A DNA stretch of 64,000 nucleotides from Owenia fusiformis (GCA_903813345.2 CAIIXF020000010.1:24225740-24289739); one strand, 5' to 3'; shown: positions 37,060 to 48,915, counted from the stretch's first letter. The notes: generated by a model not told the origin, from the letters alone. Numbers and translations are program-made.

Positions 37060-38395
37060 AACAGAGGCATTTGCGTGTAAAATATATAAACACTAGTTAA
37101 AAAGTCACAATGCTCAGTTATTACAACCTTCTAAGACTCACTTTGTCAGGCACGAATTCCAGTAAGAAATAATTTGGTTACCGCAAAATTAAAAATATGC
37201 AAGTAAGGGTATGCCAATGCACTTGGAAAATTTCCTTAATCCTAGATTTAGGAGAGTATTTTCCGAGGTACAAATCAGAAAAAATGATATAGACTAGATG
37301 CGAGTAGAAATAATCTTGGTCTACGTCATTAAATAATTCAAAACTCAGTCAAGGTGATGTCACATTTGAAATCTACGTGTAAAAGTACATCTAGAAATAT
37401 GGTTTCGAAAATTGTTTATCAACATTGAAATTTTTTATTTTGAAAATTCCCATTGAGATTCCACATACCGTATATATATATGTTATAAAATCACAAAAAG
37501 TTAAATATTTTCTTGTATTGATGGATATGTTACCTTTTCTTTTACTGGACATATTTTAATTTGCATAACTATTAGATACATAAGGGTGATATGAAAAGTG
37601 AACCTCTAAAACAGATGAATATTTAAGTTAAATAGAACCTTCTACTATATCTAGTATACTCGCCATGCTAATATAGCCAGAGGACTACTTTGGAAAGATC
37701 ACGAAAATTATTGCAAAATTCCACATTAGGTGGCCATTTTGAATTCTCCCAGTCTCCAATCAGAAAACCGATATAGTAGTTACAATCAACTCTAAATTGC
37801 TTATCATTTGATACTATCTAAATATTAACGAAAATTCCCGTTTCCGACCCCCAGTACACAGCCCCTGGGCGTCGTAATAAAAAAACAAGGAATAAATGTC
37901 AAAAGATATATTTATTGGATTTTCTATCAACATTTCAAACAGTTACACTCATTGTTTTGGTTAGAATTGGAAAAATTCCCGTCATTTTCAAAGTGGGGGC
38001 CATCTTGAATAAATTTTTGCTTAATACCATTCACCAATATATCAGGTGTGCCAAAAATTCTGACACTTTTTGCAAGTATTTTTTCGGCAACTGATAATCA
38101 AATCCACTGAAAATTCGCACAACGTAGCCCAAGAGTATCGTTAGCAAGGTACAAAATTATGAAAAAGATCAAGTTAATGCCATGTGAGTACTAAGAAAAT
38201 CATAATAGCATGTCAAAAGATCCCACACCGGAGCAATGCAATGGGAACTTCATAGCGTTTGTAGGTTCAGTAACAAGTAATTTCTCAGCAATAGAAAAGC
38301 CAAATTCTTTGAAATTTTATTTCAGGCACTGTAGGGTATCTTCTGCTAGTGCTATATGCAGATATGTAAGATACAAACGTGTATCAGTATCATAT
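37060..38395. repeat. Dispersed repeat segments around 37.3-37.7 kb
   Basis: 37,290-37,680 copies one arm of the 41-kb palindrome (GATGCGAGTAGAAATAATCT at its start, later TTTTCTTTTACTGGACATAT and AGTGAACCTCTAAAAC). The rest to 38,395 shows no exon that I can support. Confidence 0.5.
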
Positions 38396-38398
38396 GTT

Positions 38399-38550
38399 TA
38401 AGAAAATGTACATATGTGCGAACAAATAGTTCAGAAGACAACAGAATCGTCGATTTAATTCTTCACTTAAGTTACATAAACAGCTTTTCGAAAAACAGTT
38501 AAGATCTGCACTTTTAACCAGTGCACAGTATTTAGCATTATGGAACATGC
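38399..38550 (+). other. Block shared with 62,465-62,515, open on the plus strand
   Basis: The core GTTCAGAAGACAACAGAATC, followed by GTCGATTTA, is also present at 62,489-62,517. From 38,434 the plus strand stays open for about 41 codons (FRRQQNRRFNSSLKLHKQLF and onward) after an in-frame TAG. It may be an exon fragment or a shared repeat; no domain recognised. Confidence 0.3.
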
Positions 38551-38817
38551 AAAAAAGCTTTTGAAAAAATCTCAAATTGTGAAACACTAGCAATAATAAA
38601 TAATTACTTTGCATTTTCTACAGTATTAGAATAGAAACAAGGCAGTAACTTTCAATATTTTATGAATTTAATTTTTCAAAAAATGTCATTTATCTGTGGC
38701 ACAGAAACCTTGCAAAGGAGTACTATTGAAACAATCTAGCATATCATATGCTATCCAAAAAGCATTTCTTTAGGCTAGCGAGCTCGAGATTACTATTACA
38801 ATTTATGCACAATATCC

Positions 38818-38945
38818 TAGATGCGAGTAGAAATAATCTTGATTTACGTCATTAAAATTCACAATAACGCAAATGCGAGTAGGTAGTTACCAATTTCATC
38901 ACCAGGTGGCTCGCTTGGGTCAGATAGCATGGCGGGTATAGTAGA
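38818..38945. repeat. Fragment of the GATGCGAGTAG repeat family
   Basis: TAGATGCGAGTAGAAATAAT repeats the 37,294 sequence; GCGAGTAGGTAGTTACCA and the CACCAGGTGGC that follows are the inverse of 41,565-41,610. These are pieces of the 41-kb palindrome family. Confidence 0.55.
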
Positions 38946-39009
38946 AAGTTCCCTTTAACTTAAATTACATCTGTTTTAGTGGTTCAATTTTTCATATAGC
39001 CCTTATTAG

Positions 39010-39650
39010 ACTAGAATCAGGGGGTTGAAAATATAATGACATGTTATATTTTGTCGAGCAGGCAAGTCATGTTTACTAATTGAAAGGAAAAGGGTTCCTA
39101 AATTGATACTGAGATTTAACAAGACGAAATAGGTGTCAAAATGTGTTTTTGTGTAAAAAATGTGTTTTTTTGCAGATTTTTTTTTAAAAATTAAATTTTT
39201 TTTTTAGAAATTTTATTTTAGTAAATACAGTCTGGTTGATTATGGAAAAGTGAAAATAAATCAGTTTTGATCAATTTGGGTGATTTTGGAGAGGTTTTAG
39301 AGATTTCTCTTGTGGTTGGCATAGTGAAATGAATGTAGAATAGAATCAATGCGTTGAAAATATAATGACCTCTTATTGACGAGCAGGCAATTCATGTTAA
39401 CTAATTGAAAGGTAAATGGTTTCTCAATTGATACTGAGATTTAACAAGAAAAAATAGGTGTCAAAATGTGTTTTTGGGTAAAAAATGTGTTTTTTGCAGA
39501 AAAACATTAAATTTTTTTAGAAATTTTATTTTAGTAAATACAATCTGGCTACAGAGTATAAAAAAGTGAAAATAAACCATTTTTGATCGATTTTGGGAAG
39601 CTTTTAGAGATTTCTTTAGTGGTTGGCATAATATGGATAGTGGAATAAAT
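39010..39650. repeat. 330-bp tandem duplication
   Basis: TTGAAAATATAATGAC at about 39,024 and 39,354 starts two similar units. Each continues with GAGCAGGCAA, AACTAATTGAAAGG or TACTAATTGAAAGG, GATACTGAGATTTAACAAGA and AGGTGTCAAAATGTG. They are moderately diverged. Confidence 0.65.
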
Positions 39651-39659
39651 AGTCAATTT

Positions 39660-40925
39660 ACTACTTTTGCATAACTAATAGAGACAATATTTAGGTTTAC
39701 TACTCGAATTAGCATTTCACCAAAGATAACAATATATTCTTATTCAATTTTATTCAGTACTACATTTTGTCATATTCCTTCAGTTATATTATTCAAATAT
39801 TCATAAAAGTAAAGAATATCATACCAAAAATGCATACTTTAATATATTCAATACCTTTGCAAACACAATGATCAGTTTGCTAAATAACACTATAAAATTG
39901 ACATTGATACATACAATGTTATATGGAAACATATTCTTCAGTATCATCACCACAGGCTGTCATCGATCAGCCATTTTGAACAATGGGGTATACCAGGTTG
40001 TATTTACAACTTTCAATGTTTCCACACAATTTCTTTCTCTCACATCTGACAACTAAGAACATGTTCCTCTAAGCAGCAGAAGATAATTCACTTGTGAGAG
40101 AATGCTGCATGCCAAATAGATACTGATGTTATATCACGTTTGAATTTTGAAAGAATAGTCTCGATGATCTTTGCATTTCATTGACATTAGGTGATACCAA
40201 TCCCAATGATGGATATTGTTGGTACTATCGAGAATTATATTATACTGGTGGTTGTGTACTATCCCGGGTGTACTATACTGGTATATCAGAAATGTATTGT
40301 GCTATTTTAACTTTTGTGGAGTTGTACCTTCCCCATTGTTGAAAATATATCATATGATTTATGAATTATCTGTAGAGATCCTGTTTGGATGTTATGCATC
40401 AATTGTATTTTCAAGGGTCTCTTTATTGTGTTCGACTGTTTCTTTTGAGCTTTTTATAACGTTTGACCTTCTTCTGGATTTAGTACAGAAACTGCATACT
40501 GTTTTCTGTGTGATAGACCCCACTGTCTGAACCATTGACTAACAAGTCTATTTTGATAGGGAGATGATTGTGAGTGGTGATTATTGGTACTAGACCGTAC
40601 TAGTTCAATAAAGCCAATCAAACCAGAAAGAGTACCATTATCGTAACACTAGATTGGCTGGCAGAGCTCCAACCTGGCACAATGACAAGTTAACCACAAC
40701 TATTTATGTGGTGATCAACACTGATTGTATTGTTTGAACTAGTTAAGGGATGAAGAATATTATTTTAATTAATTGTCTAATTAGTGCCTTTTGACACCTC
40801 GTTCACCATGTTAAATCTCACAAATCTTTTGTTATATATAAAGGAGTATTTTGATACAGGTCTCTTGCCTGCTCGTTGAAATATAAGTACTTTCATTTTC
40901 TAGAGGCTTTTATCATCATATGATT
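39660..40925. other. Non-coding DNA
   Basis: The longest open frame (40,216-40,530) is hydrophobic by composition only and shows no family pattern. Nothing else was recognised. Confidence 0.35.
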
Positions 40926-40934
40926 CTAGTCTAT

Positions 40935-41490
40935 ATGTATCGAATAGTTATGCAAATTAAAGTATGTCCAGTAAAAGAAAATGTTATATGTCCAATACAA
41001 GAAAAGATATTTCACTTTTTGTGATTTTTTAATATGGGGTCTATGGGGAATCAACCCGAACTAGAAGTCACATTTTCAAAAAAGGTTAAATTTTCAAAGT
41101 TGATAAACAATTTTCGAAACCATATTTTTAGATGTATTTTTTACATGTAGATTTCAAATATGACATCACTTTGACTGAATTTTGAATATTTAATGACGTA
41201 AATCAAGATCATTTCTACTCGCATCCAGTCTATTCAGTCAAACTGATGTCATATTTGGAATCTACATATAAAATTATATCCAGAAATGTGGTTTTGAAAA
41301 GAGTTTATCAACTTTGAAAATTTGATTTTCTTTGAAAATGTGACTTCTAGGTCGGGGGATTCCCCATAGACACCATGTTGTAAAACCACAGAAAGTGAAA
41401 TGTCTTTTCTTGTGTTGGGCAGATACTATTTTCTTTTACTGGACATATTTTAATTTGTATAACTATCACATACATAAGGGTAATATAAAA
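40935..41490. repeat. Large imperfect palindrome (foldback)
   Basis: Arms 40,935-41,190 and 41,231-41,490 are inverted copies (landmarks GTCCAGTAAAAGAAAAT, TTTCACTTTTTGTGATTTT, GAAGTCACATTTTC, ATTTCAAATATGACATCA). The spacer holds CTACTCGCATCCAGTC. The right arm continues into 41,590 with ACCTACTCGCATCTG, like the spacer. Half copies lie at 31.3, 37.3 and 38.8 kb. No coding sequence. Confidence 0.7.
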
Positions 41491-41962
41491 AGTGAACCAC
41501 TAAAACTGATGCATATTCAAGTTTAAGGGAATTTTGTAATACCCTGTCATGTTATTTCCCCCGATTCAGCCACCTGGTGGCGAAACTGGTAACTACCTAC
41601 TCGCATCTGAGTAATTAGAAAATGTGACTAAAGAACATAGGAAAATTAAAAAGCCCTTTTATTTTCACTTTTCAACACAACGCACTGGCGTTTTGGCGTA
41701 CATTGTTCCTACTCCACTGCCTTCTAATTGAAAGTCCATGATGCAGATAATCATGTTTTTATTTTTGGGTTATTTCTTAAAATCATACATGAAAAGCACA
41801 AAACAAGATTTTCCTTGGAATGCGTAAAGGAATCATTTTTCTCCAATTTTGAAAACTTAAGACAGGGCTTATGTATGAAATATGGGAAGTTGCCTACCCT
41901 TCTATTGAAAGCCCGCGTGCTCAGAAGCAAATAATTCATGTGCACAAAATAATCAAAAAATC

Positions 41963-41994
41963 TGATTGGTTTAAACTTTAGTGCGCATGCGCAC
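41963..41994 (+). promoter_or_regulatory. CCAAT plus NRF1 palindrome promoter
   Basis: GATTGG (inverted CCAAT) at about 41,964 is followed by the perfect palindrome GTGCGCATGCGCAC at 41,981-41,994, a textbook NRF1 site. About 75 bp downstream is AAATGGCGG, the YY1-type motif found just after starts of TATA-less housekeeping promoters. Sites are seen; promoter activity is inferred. Confidence 0.5.
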
Positions 41995-41999
41995 GGTGT

Positions 42000-42096
42000 G
42001 TTCCATGTTCTTTTCTAGTGATTTCGTTTCGTTCCAAGAAGTTAGTGTTTCAGTGTAGCTTCCGCATAAATGGCGGACCAATGACAGAATTAACAG
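42000..42096 (+). CDS. Candidate first exon downstream of the NRF1 promoter
   Basis: ATGGCGGACCAATGA (42,070-42,084) is a five-codon open frame that overlaps a second ATG at 42,081, which reads MTELT and runs into a donor, ACAG|GTAAAA, at 42,097. This arrangement suits a short first exon with an upstream overlapping ORF. No following exon was recognised on the plus strand. The exon extent is approximate; an untranslated exon is equally possible. Confidence 0.3.
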
Positions 42097-42405
42097 GTAA
42101 AATCACTTCGAAATTTAAGAGAACTTTTTTACCTATAATAGCAAAACTTTTGTTTAATTTGTGCATTCTATTTAGGGGGCCTTTAGGATGAAGATCCTAG
42201 ATTCTATCTACCCGTTTAAAAGTCTCAGGGGTATATAGGCAAATCCATTTTGGTAGGAGCACTCTGTTTAGTTTGATAACTCATTCGTTATTATTTTGTA
42301 TCAGCGATATCATTTTCATCATTTTCAACAATACAGTTTTACACATACAAGAATAGTATACACTAAAATCAATGTCGGTTATTAAAATGTACACGTATCA
42401 CACCG

Positions 42406-42453
42406 GAATAGCCTGACAACGGTAAAGTCAGATACAGTTGTCACAAATGGCGG
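42406..42453 (+). repeat. 48-bp block ending in ATGGCGG, inverted copy at 61.3 kb
   Basis: GAATAGCCTGACAACGGTAA, then AGTCAGATACAGTTGTCACA and AATGGCGG, recurs on the minus strand at 61,389-61,332 with about two differences. It contains TGACAAC and GTTGTCA as an inverted pair. The ATG at 42,447 opens only seven codons. Confidence 0.6.
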
Positions 42454-42699
42454 TTCTACCATCGAAATAAAGTCTTTAATTTAACCGATCAAAAGCAGAT
42501 ACGGGACAATGGACACTGCATTACCATATGCCGTTGTCTTTGTAAATTATTTCAAATTCATATTCCGTTGTCATTGACGATATCGAAGACGCTATATTGT
42601 GGCGATTCACGACCCAATATGATCGAAATTGGGATTTCATATGATTGTGATGTAAACAGAGTATAGATATTGAGCCAATTTACAAGTAAGTGTGATAGT

Positions 42700-42840
42700 T
42701 AGAAATAGAGATAATATTGGTATCAAATTAAACCTAAATAAATTTCTCATATAATTACAATATTCAATTATGCAAATAAGGTCATTCGCATAAATTGTGA
42801 CGTCATTTGCATAAATTATAATGTCATCAATCTATTTTGG
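42700..42840 (-). repeat. TGACGTCA/ATGCAAAT satellite fragment
   Basis: Read on the minus strand this matches 58,800-58,960 (TTTATGCAAATGACGTCACA, then TTTGCATAATTGAATATTGT). It is a solo piece of the satellite also found at 17 and 59 kb. Confidence 0.55.
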
Positions 42841-42844
42841 GTTC

Positions 42845-43400
42845 AGAACTTCCAAGTATAACAACACATTTATTAGATCCGAGTTTGGATGGTGTAGTTT
42901 CTGCATAGTTTGTCATTTATTCTATGAGTGGAAGAGGTATGAGCAACATAAAAAAGATATTCAAAATTGAATTAGTATTAGTAAAGTAATTCAGCTTTTG
43001 AGGCAGCTGCTATGAACGTTACTACTTGACAATCATAAATAAAACACTGAAATAACAAAAATGAAACAAAGCTGATTCAAGCTTATTGAGTGAAAAATAT
43101 ATATTTTACATGTCACTGAATTAGTTGGTGTATAGAAGCGATATGGGAATACATAATTTTGACTATCATTGACAGGGGTCAAAACAGTTTTTTTGATTTT
43201 GTAACATGATTTATTGTTTGTGAGAAAGTAAAGGATTAATCAGTTAGTGAATGGGTGAATGGTATGGTGAAATATGTTATGTAATCTATAAATCTTTGAA
43301 ATGGTTTGCTTCATAGGCGTCAATCTATTTAAAAATGCGAAACATCGTGACTGGTCAAACATCAATATTTGTGCCGCAATTCAAGCAGTGAACATCTACA
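42845..43400. other. Non-coding DNA, nothing recognised
   Basis: No exon or repeat boundary supported. Confidence 0.35.
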
Positions 43401-43408
43401 TGAATTTT

Positions 43409-43587
43409 TATGTCACCACCAAAAGCGGTGACATATTGTTCTCCATTGTCTCCATTTTTGAGACGGCGTTTGACATCTGGTGTCTGGCCTTTGGCATCTG
43501 TAGCAAATGGCAGGTTGTGACATTTTGCATGTTTATGCGTCGTTTGAATTATTCACAAAATGTTATAAAAATTATCAAAATAATATA
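43409..43587 (-). mobile_element. Truncated hairpin-ended element
   Basis: On the minus strand the end reads ACAATAT, GTCACCGC, a short loop, then GGTGGTGACATAA: the same arrangement of ACAATAT, hairpin and ATAA as at 25,355-25,390 and 52,762-52,795. The rest would extend to higher coordinates, where the MITE at 43,588 interrupts it. The other end was not found. Confidence 0.5.
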
Positions 43588-44171
43588 CAGGGTGTATCAA
43601 AAAAACGCAACAAGTATTTATCTCATAAAATCACAAAACTAGTGATGACTACAACAATTTCATTCAATGTACCATAAAGCCACGTCTCTCCTCTTTGCAA
43701 TGATATGCCATTCATTCACATTTGGTAATGGTTGGGTGAGAAATCCAGGAAGTGGTGGCAAATTGGAGGGGTTATAGGATGTATTCTTGCAAGAGTATGA
43801 GTATAAACACTTTAATGTCTATGACACACCTGTCACACCTTCTTCCAATAGCTATAGCTGCCCCTTGTACAGTTTAAAACTTGGGTCCGAGCTGAATTTT
43901 GCCCCACTTTGCAAAATTAATGATTATTCGGACACATCGGGCTCCGTACACTGACTTTTGCGATGTTTATAACTTGGTCCGAAGCTAATTTTGGCCCACT
44001 TTGCAAATGGAATGATTACTCGCCCAACCATGACCAAATATCAATGAATGATATATAATTGTAAAGAGGAGACACATGGCTTCATGGTGCATTGAATGAA
44101 ATCAATGCTGTTATCACTGGTTTTGTGCTTTTCCGAGATAACAATCTGTTGCGCTTTTTTGATACGCACTG
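43588..44171 (+). mobile_element. Short mariner-derived MITE
   Basis: It starts CAGGGTGTATCAAAAAAACG, ends GATACGCACTG, and is flanked by TA on both sides (43,586-43,587 and 44,172-44,173). It is an internally deleted relative (584 bp) of the 12,277-13,239 element: the transposase fragment and one internal block are missing. Confidence 0.8.
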
Positions 44172-44174
44172 TAT

Positions 44175-44614
44175 TTTTAAAGACTCATTTAAAAAAAGCA
44201 AAAACATTCATTTTGATTTATTGCATTGAAGAGGATTCAAAGATTGACTTTTTGCATTCCGGTGACGTTGCGCCATTCTTACACCTAAAAGCTAGCTGAT
44301 TTTACCATACTATATGCTTTTTGAAGAAAGATTTGTTGGATTCTCTAGCAGAAATCGACTCCCTTCACTCATTTTGTCAGATTACTGGCAGTGACATTAA
44401 AGAGACAATTTTTATTATCTAGTGTCTCAAAAAATGAACCAAAGGTATATCAACAGCAAAGATTAATCAATCAATATTTTCAGACATTTTTGCATGTCAT
44501 TTAGGAAAAGCATGTAAGTTTTCTCTCCAATACTTATTTTATAGTTCAGTCTTGCCTTTTTGATGCTTTAACCCTTTTTATACTATGTGTTTAATTTAAC
44601 CTCCTTACATTTCG
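44175..44614. other. Non-coding DNA
   Basis: Single-copy sequence up to the left edge of the 814-bp duplicated segment. Confidence 0.4.
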
Positions 44615-45428
44615 ATAAAAGTCTGCATCCTTACTGCTACTACATTGTTTATCATATATGACAATGTTTCTGGTGGAATGTTTTGAATTTCCTTTCACAT
44701 GTTGACCTCAAATTGTTCTATGTCTCTTGGCTTGAGATAAACATAAACATGGTTCTTGAAGTCATTTCATAGAAAATGTTTGGGGTGTCAAATCTGTTGA
44801 ATAGGGAGGCCTTCACACGTCTTTATAAAGAGAGAAACAAGACACATAGTGATAAATATCGCACTTTGAAGAGCAAACTGGCCACCATGCAATTTACCCA
44901 GCATGGCCAAAACCTAATCAGACATTGACACTAGTCTGCTCTTGCATCTGTAAACATTTCAAGTTGACAAGGTTAGCGGTTTTCCTGCAATTTTGATGCG
45001 AAGAATTTATTTGTAGTCTTGAACTTTGGGAAAATTTAGATAACATTGTTTTTGACCTAATTTGATGACATTCGACCTTGAAAATTTCACTTTTTCAGAC
45101 CTCAGTAGGTCTTTTGTAATTAAGCTGACCTAAATTTAAATCCAAAATATCAATTTAGATAAAAATTGTTGACCTTTTCAAGGTAACTGAAGGTCAACGA
45201 AAGGTCAAATCTGAAATCTAAGGCCAGGTTTGAACTTCTGAGAATTGTAGATGTTTTTTTTTAAAAAAAAGGTCAATTTGGAGCAAGTTGAAAAATTCAA
45301 AATGGCCGCCAAATTGAAAAAATCAAAATGGCCACCATGTAATTCAGCCAGCATACCCAAAACCTAATCAGATCTTGGCAATAGTCTGCTCTTGCATCTG
45401 TAATAAAAATTTCAAGTTGAACGGATAA
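44615..45428. repeat. Left copy of an 814-bp direct repeat
   Basis: This segment is present again at 50,951-51,764 with the same length and, by eye, two substitutions (about 45,050, TTTTTGACC versus TTTGTGACC; about 45,223, AAGGCC versus AAGGTC). At both sites the right copy matches related units at 51.9-52.4 kb, so the left copy carries the changes. It directly abuts the YR element on its right. It spans 244 bp of outside DNA and the left end of the 44,859-52,790 transposon. Confidence 0.9.
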
Positions 45429-45633
45429 TAATCATTTATGTTCGGTTGAGTGTAATGAATTAGAACATAAATATTTTCTATTGTGTACTTGTGAACTCGG
45501 TTACCAATCAGATTGGCGTGTAGTTTCATGCATGTGTTTGTTTCTGAGTGAGCGAGTTGTATTGTTATTGTGGTTGATTGCTGGATATTTAGGATCATTC
45601 TGGCTTTGGTCGCCTATGCATGAACACTTCACA
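45427..45633 (+). repeat. A1 terminal direct repeat
   Basis: 207 bp, identical by eye to A2 at 50,414-50,620. It begins AATAATCATTTATGTTCGG and ends GCATGAACACTTCACA. It should contain the promoter of the element, though no TATA box is obvious. Confidence 0.9.
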
Positions 45634-45655
45634 TACAGTTCAATAAACACACAAC

Positions 45656-46411
45656 ATGGATCAGCCTGCCACGTTAAAAAACGTGACAGATATTATTTCC
45701 TCAGAATTCAACAAGTTTTCGAGAGCTCTTAGAGAAGATAATGAGGAGACAAATACACAACTTCTAAAGAAATTCAAGCAAGACGATTTCAACTTCAAGA
45801 GAAAGGGTAACAAAGTGCAGTATGAATTTAATTCGAAACTAAAAGAACGCTTTGATACTTCCCAGAATCTGTTGGAACGTGCTGCAAAGGTGGAATCCGG
45901 TGAAAAGCAAGACGAACTGATTATGAAAACGCACGAAACGCTTCAAGAAGGTATGAATTTAATTGATTATAGAAATAAATTAATCAAAATGGCTGATAGT
46001 TCAGATGCAGGTTGGAAAACCGTTGAAGAATATGACAGAAAACCATTAGCATTAGATGATGACGATGATAAACGTATACGTTCCGCAGATAGAGACGCTA
46101 TTAGAAAAATGAGATCAAGTCGATCAAGATTCTCTCGTCGTAGTTATAATTTCAGGCATCGCGGCAGTTTCGGCAGAGAAGATTATCAACGAGACGCGGC
46201 ATGGGGAAACCAATTCCAACCAGGGAATTTCTACGGTGGACCGACCTACGGGAACCGGGGCTACGGCTGGCGCGGAAATTATTTTGCCAACAACATCAGC
46301 CAACGTGGTAGAGGTCACTTCAAGCCAGGCGGCTGCTGGGTCTGCGGGGACCTTTCGCACTGGGCAGATTCCTGTACAAAGAAGACCAGTACCGACGTTG
46401 CATCTCGATAG
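45656..46411 (+). CDS. Gag-like protein of the YR retrotransposon
   Basis: A 251-residue ORF starting at the first ATG after A1. The N-terminal half is a charged helical region containing FKRKGNKVQYEFN, a phrase I associate with ORF1 of DIRS-order elements in invertebrates. The middle has an acidic patch (DDDDDKR) and Arg/Ser-rich tracts, and the C-terminal part is Gly/Tyr/Arg-rich. Near the end is a CCHC zinc knuckle, CWVCGDLSHWADSC (C-x2-C-x4-H-x4-C), a nucleic-acid binding motif of Gag proteins. It likely packages element RNA. It ends at TAG 46,409-46,411; pol starts in another frame around this point. The ORF appears intact. Confidence 0.85.
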   Translation: MDQPATLKNVTDIISSEFNKFSRALREDNEETNTQLLKKFKQDDFNFKRKGNKVQYEFNSKLKERFDTSQNLLERAAKVESGEKQDELIMKTHETLQEGMNLIDYRNKLIKMADSSDAGWKTVEEYDRKPLALDDDDDKRIRSADRDAIRKMRSSRSRFSRRSYNFRHRGSFGREDYQRDAAWGNQFQPGNFYGGPTYGNRGYGWRGNYFANNISQRGRGHFKPGGCWVCGDLSHWADSCTKKTSTDVASR

Positions 46412-48401
46412 ACCCCACACTTCTGGTCAGGGAGCTATAGACAAGTTAAGTAGCTCAAATGATATTTTGAATTCACTGGGAAACAAAGTAAATGTAAAAG
46501 GCAGTTTAAAGAGGCATTTCAGTTTCTGGCAAAGCATTAACACAAATAGTTATGTACTTGACATAATAGCTATAAAATTCCATTTGAACAAATTCCACCT
46601 AGAGCTATTTTGAATAACAACAAATCTGCAATTGAAAATTCCGATTTTGTAGTAAAAGAAATACAGGCACTAGAAATTCTGGGTTGTATAAAAGAAGTTG
46701 ATGAGATTCCATGGGTTGTTAATCCTTTGACGGTTGCGGAAAATTCATCTGGCAAGAAACGTTTGGTTTTAGATATGAGACATCCGAATGAGTACATTTT
46801 AAAATCTAGTGTGAAATATGAAGATTTGTCAACTGCTAAAAATTATTTGAAAAAAGGATCAAAATTAATATCCTTTGACGTCACTTCCGGTTACCATCAC
46901 ATCGATATTTGCGAACCTCATCAAACTTTTTTAGGGTTTTCGTGGAACATGTTAGGTGTACAAAAGTTCTACGTTTTCACTGTATTGCCTTTTGGAATCA
47001 GTACTGGAGGTTTAGTATTCACCAAAGTTTTCAAAAGTCTTGTCACCCATTGGAGGTCAAAAGGTCTCAAGGTCATTCTCTATTTAGATGATGCTCTAAA
47101 CGTTTCTGACTACTGAACAATCAAAACTGGACGCCGCTCTTTTGAGGTCGGATTTGAACAGTGCAGGATATGTCATTAATGAGAAAAAGTCAGAGTTCAA
47201 TCCACAGGGATCCTTGACTTGGTTGGGTTTTGTTCTAGATATGAACCAAGGCAAAATTTTCGTTCCAGATTCAAAAATTGAACATTTGAAGAATTTGGTC
47301 ATCCTTACGTTGAAACAGAAAAAGGTTACTTATAGACAAATAGCATCAATTGTCGGAAAAATCATTTCAATGGGACATGGTTTAGGGAAGATCACTTTGC
47401 TAATGACTAGGTATCTCAGCATGAAAACTGCTGGAATTTCAAATTGGGATCAATATACAGTGCTATCAGATTTTGATCGAACAGAATTAACATTTTGGTT
47501 ATCAAACATACATGTATACAACGGTGTCGATTTGATAGAATGTCACGCTCCAGAACGATTTGTATATTCTGACGCTTCTGAAAGCGCAGCAGCTGGTTAT
47601 ATAATTGAGCATGGCGAACTCAAAAATCAATCTATCAGTTATCAAGCGTGGACGGATTCAGAAAAGGTAAAAAGTTCAACTTGGAGAGAATTAAAGGCAG
47701 TAGAAATTGTTCTAAGTTCTTTCAAAAGTGAGCTTATTGACAAGTCCGTTTCTTGGTCTACAGACAATCAAAATGTGTGCAGAATTACAAGTAAAGGAAG
47801 CATGGTCACTGAGCTTCAGGCTTTGGCAATTAGAATTTTTGAATTTTGTAGGAAGTTCAAAATAGACTTGAATTTTTACTGGATTCCAAGAAAGTTCAAT
47901 CAAAGAGCAGACGATTTGAGCAAAATGATCGATCCAGATGATTGGATGGTGTGTCCATCTATTTTCAAATTTCTGAATCAAAGATATGGGCCTCATTCCA
48001 TTGATCGTTTCGCTAGCGTAGATAATACAAAACTACCACGTTTTAATTCCAAATTCGCCCAACCCTCTACCGAAGGGGTAGATGCTTTCAGTTTCAACTG
48101 GGAAAATGAAAACAATTGGCTTGTTCCACCTATTCAACTTGTAGGGCGGGTAGTCGATCATTTGATAGCTTGTAAGGCTATGGGAACGCTCATCGTACCA
48201 AAGTGGACATCGTCTTATTTCTGGCCTCTCATTTTTAAAGATGGGAATTTTGTTCCAACTGTGGTAGATCACATAGAGTTTTGCAATCCCATGAATATTT
48301 TTCAACAAGGACGTTTTCTTAACACTGTGTTTGGAACGGAAAAGTTAAAATCACATGTTCTGGCCTTGAGGTTAAATGGAAAGTTGGGCACATCCTATTA
48401 A
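46412..48401 (+). pseudogene. Reverse transcriptase/RNase H of the YR retrotransposon, frameshifted
   Basis: The N-terminal part (VKGSLKRHFSFWQSINTN, frame 3) breaks near 46,573; the RT core continues at 46,610-47,116 in another frame with LVLDMRHPN, LISFDVTSGYHHIDI, LPFGIS and the catalytic YLDD. A second, single-base shift near 47,112 places a TGA after YLDDALNVSDY, and the thumb and RNase H follow at 47,142-48,401. RNase H acidic residues are visible in VYSDASES, WRELKAVE, WSTDNQN and RKFNQRADDLSK. The tail (DRFASVDN, ENNWLVPP, GTLIVPKW) is the conserved post-RNase H region of DIRS-order elements. Because of the two shifts this copy cannot make a full enzyme. Confidence 0.85.
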
Positions 48402-48507
48402 GCGTTTTAAAGATAGCATTGAAAGTCTTTATTGATTTTTAAACAAAATATTTACTGAATTTACAGATATATCTTGATTTCATAGATCTCAATTGTAAAA
48501 GTATATT

Positions 48508-48915
48508 GATAGCCACTGAGAGTTACATTGATAGCCACCGAGAGCTTATAATGATAGCCACTGAGGAGCTTGAATAGATAACGACTGAGATTTTATAATG
48601 ATAGCCACTGAGAGCTTATATTGATAGCCACTGAGAGCTTATATTGATAGCCACTGAGAGCTTATATTGATAGCCACCGAGGAGCTTATAAATATATAGC
48701 CACTAAGGGTTTGTAAATATAGCCACTGAGAGCTTATATTAATAGCCACTGAGAGCATATAATAAATGTAAATCAGAATTCAATTGTATTACTAACGATT
48801 ACTAGATATTGATAAGAACATAATACATTGATTGCTAATATGAGATTATTTTTAATACCATAGTGATTGCCACTGAGAGCAAAATTTGATAGCCACTGAG
48901 AATATATGTTGAATG
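48508..48915 (+). repeat. Minisatellite GATAGCCACTGAGAGCTTATATT inside the YR element (about 23 bp)
   Basis: About ten consecutive units of 22-24 bp with GATAGCCACTGAG followed by AGCTTATA lie at 48,508-48,765, with more isolated copies at 48,866-48,910. Three central units are identical. It fills the non-coding gap of roughly 880 bp between the RNase H stop and the recombinase ATG. Confidence 0.9.

Noticed and set aside
40216-40530. 104-codon hydrophobic open frame
   Set aside because: No family pattern, splice context or repeat-independent coding signal; consistent with T-rich DNA.
43301-43642. 113-codon open frame
   Set aside because: It runs across a transposon end and into the mariner MITE, so it is chance.
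45368-45732. Frames inside A1 that recur at 50,376-50,585
   Set aside because: They are identical because the A repeats are identical; no coding evidence.
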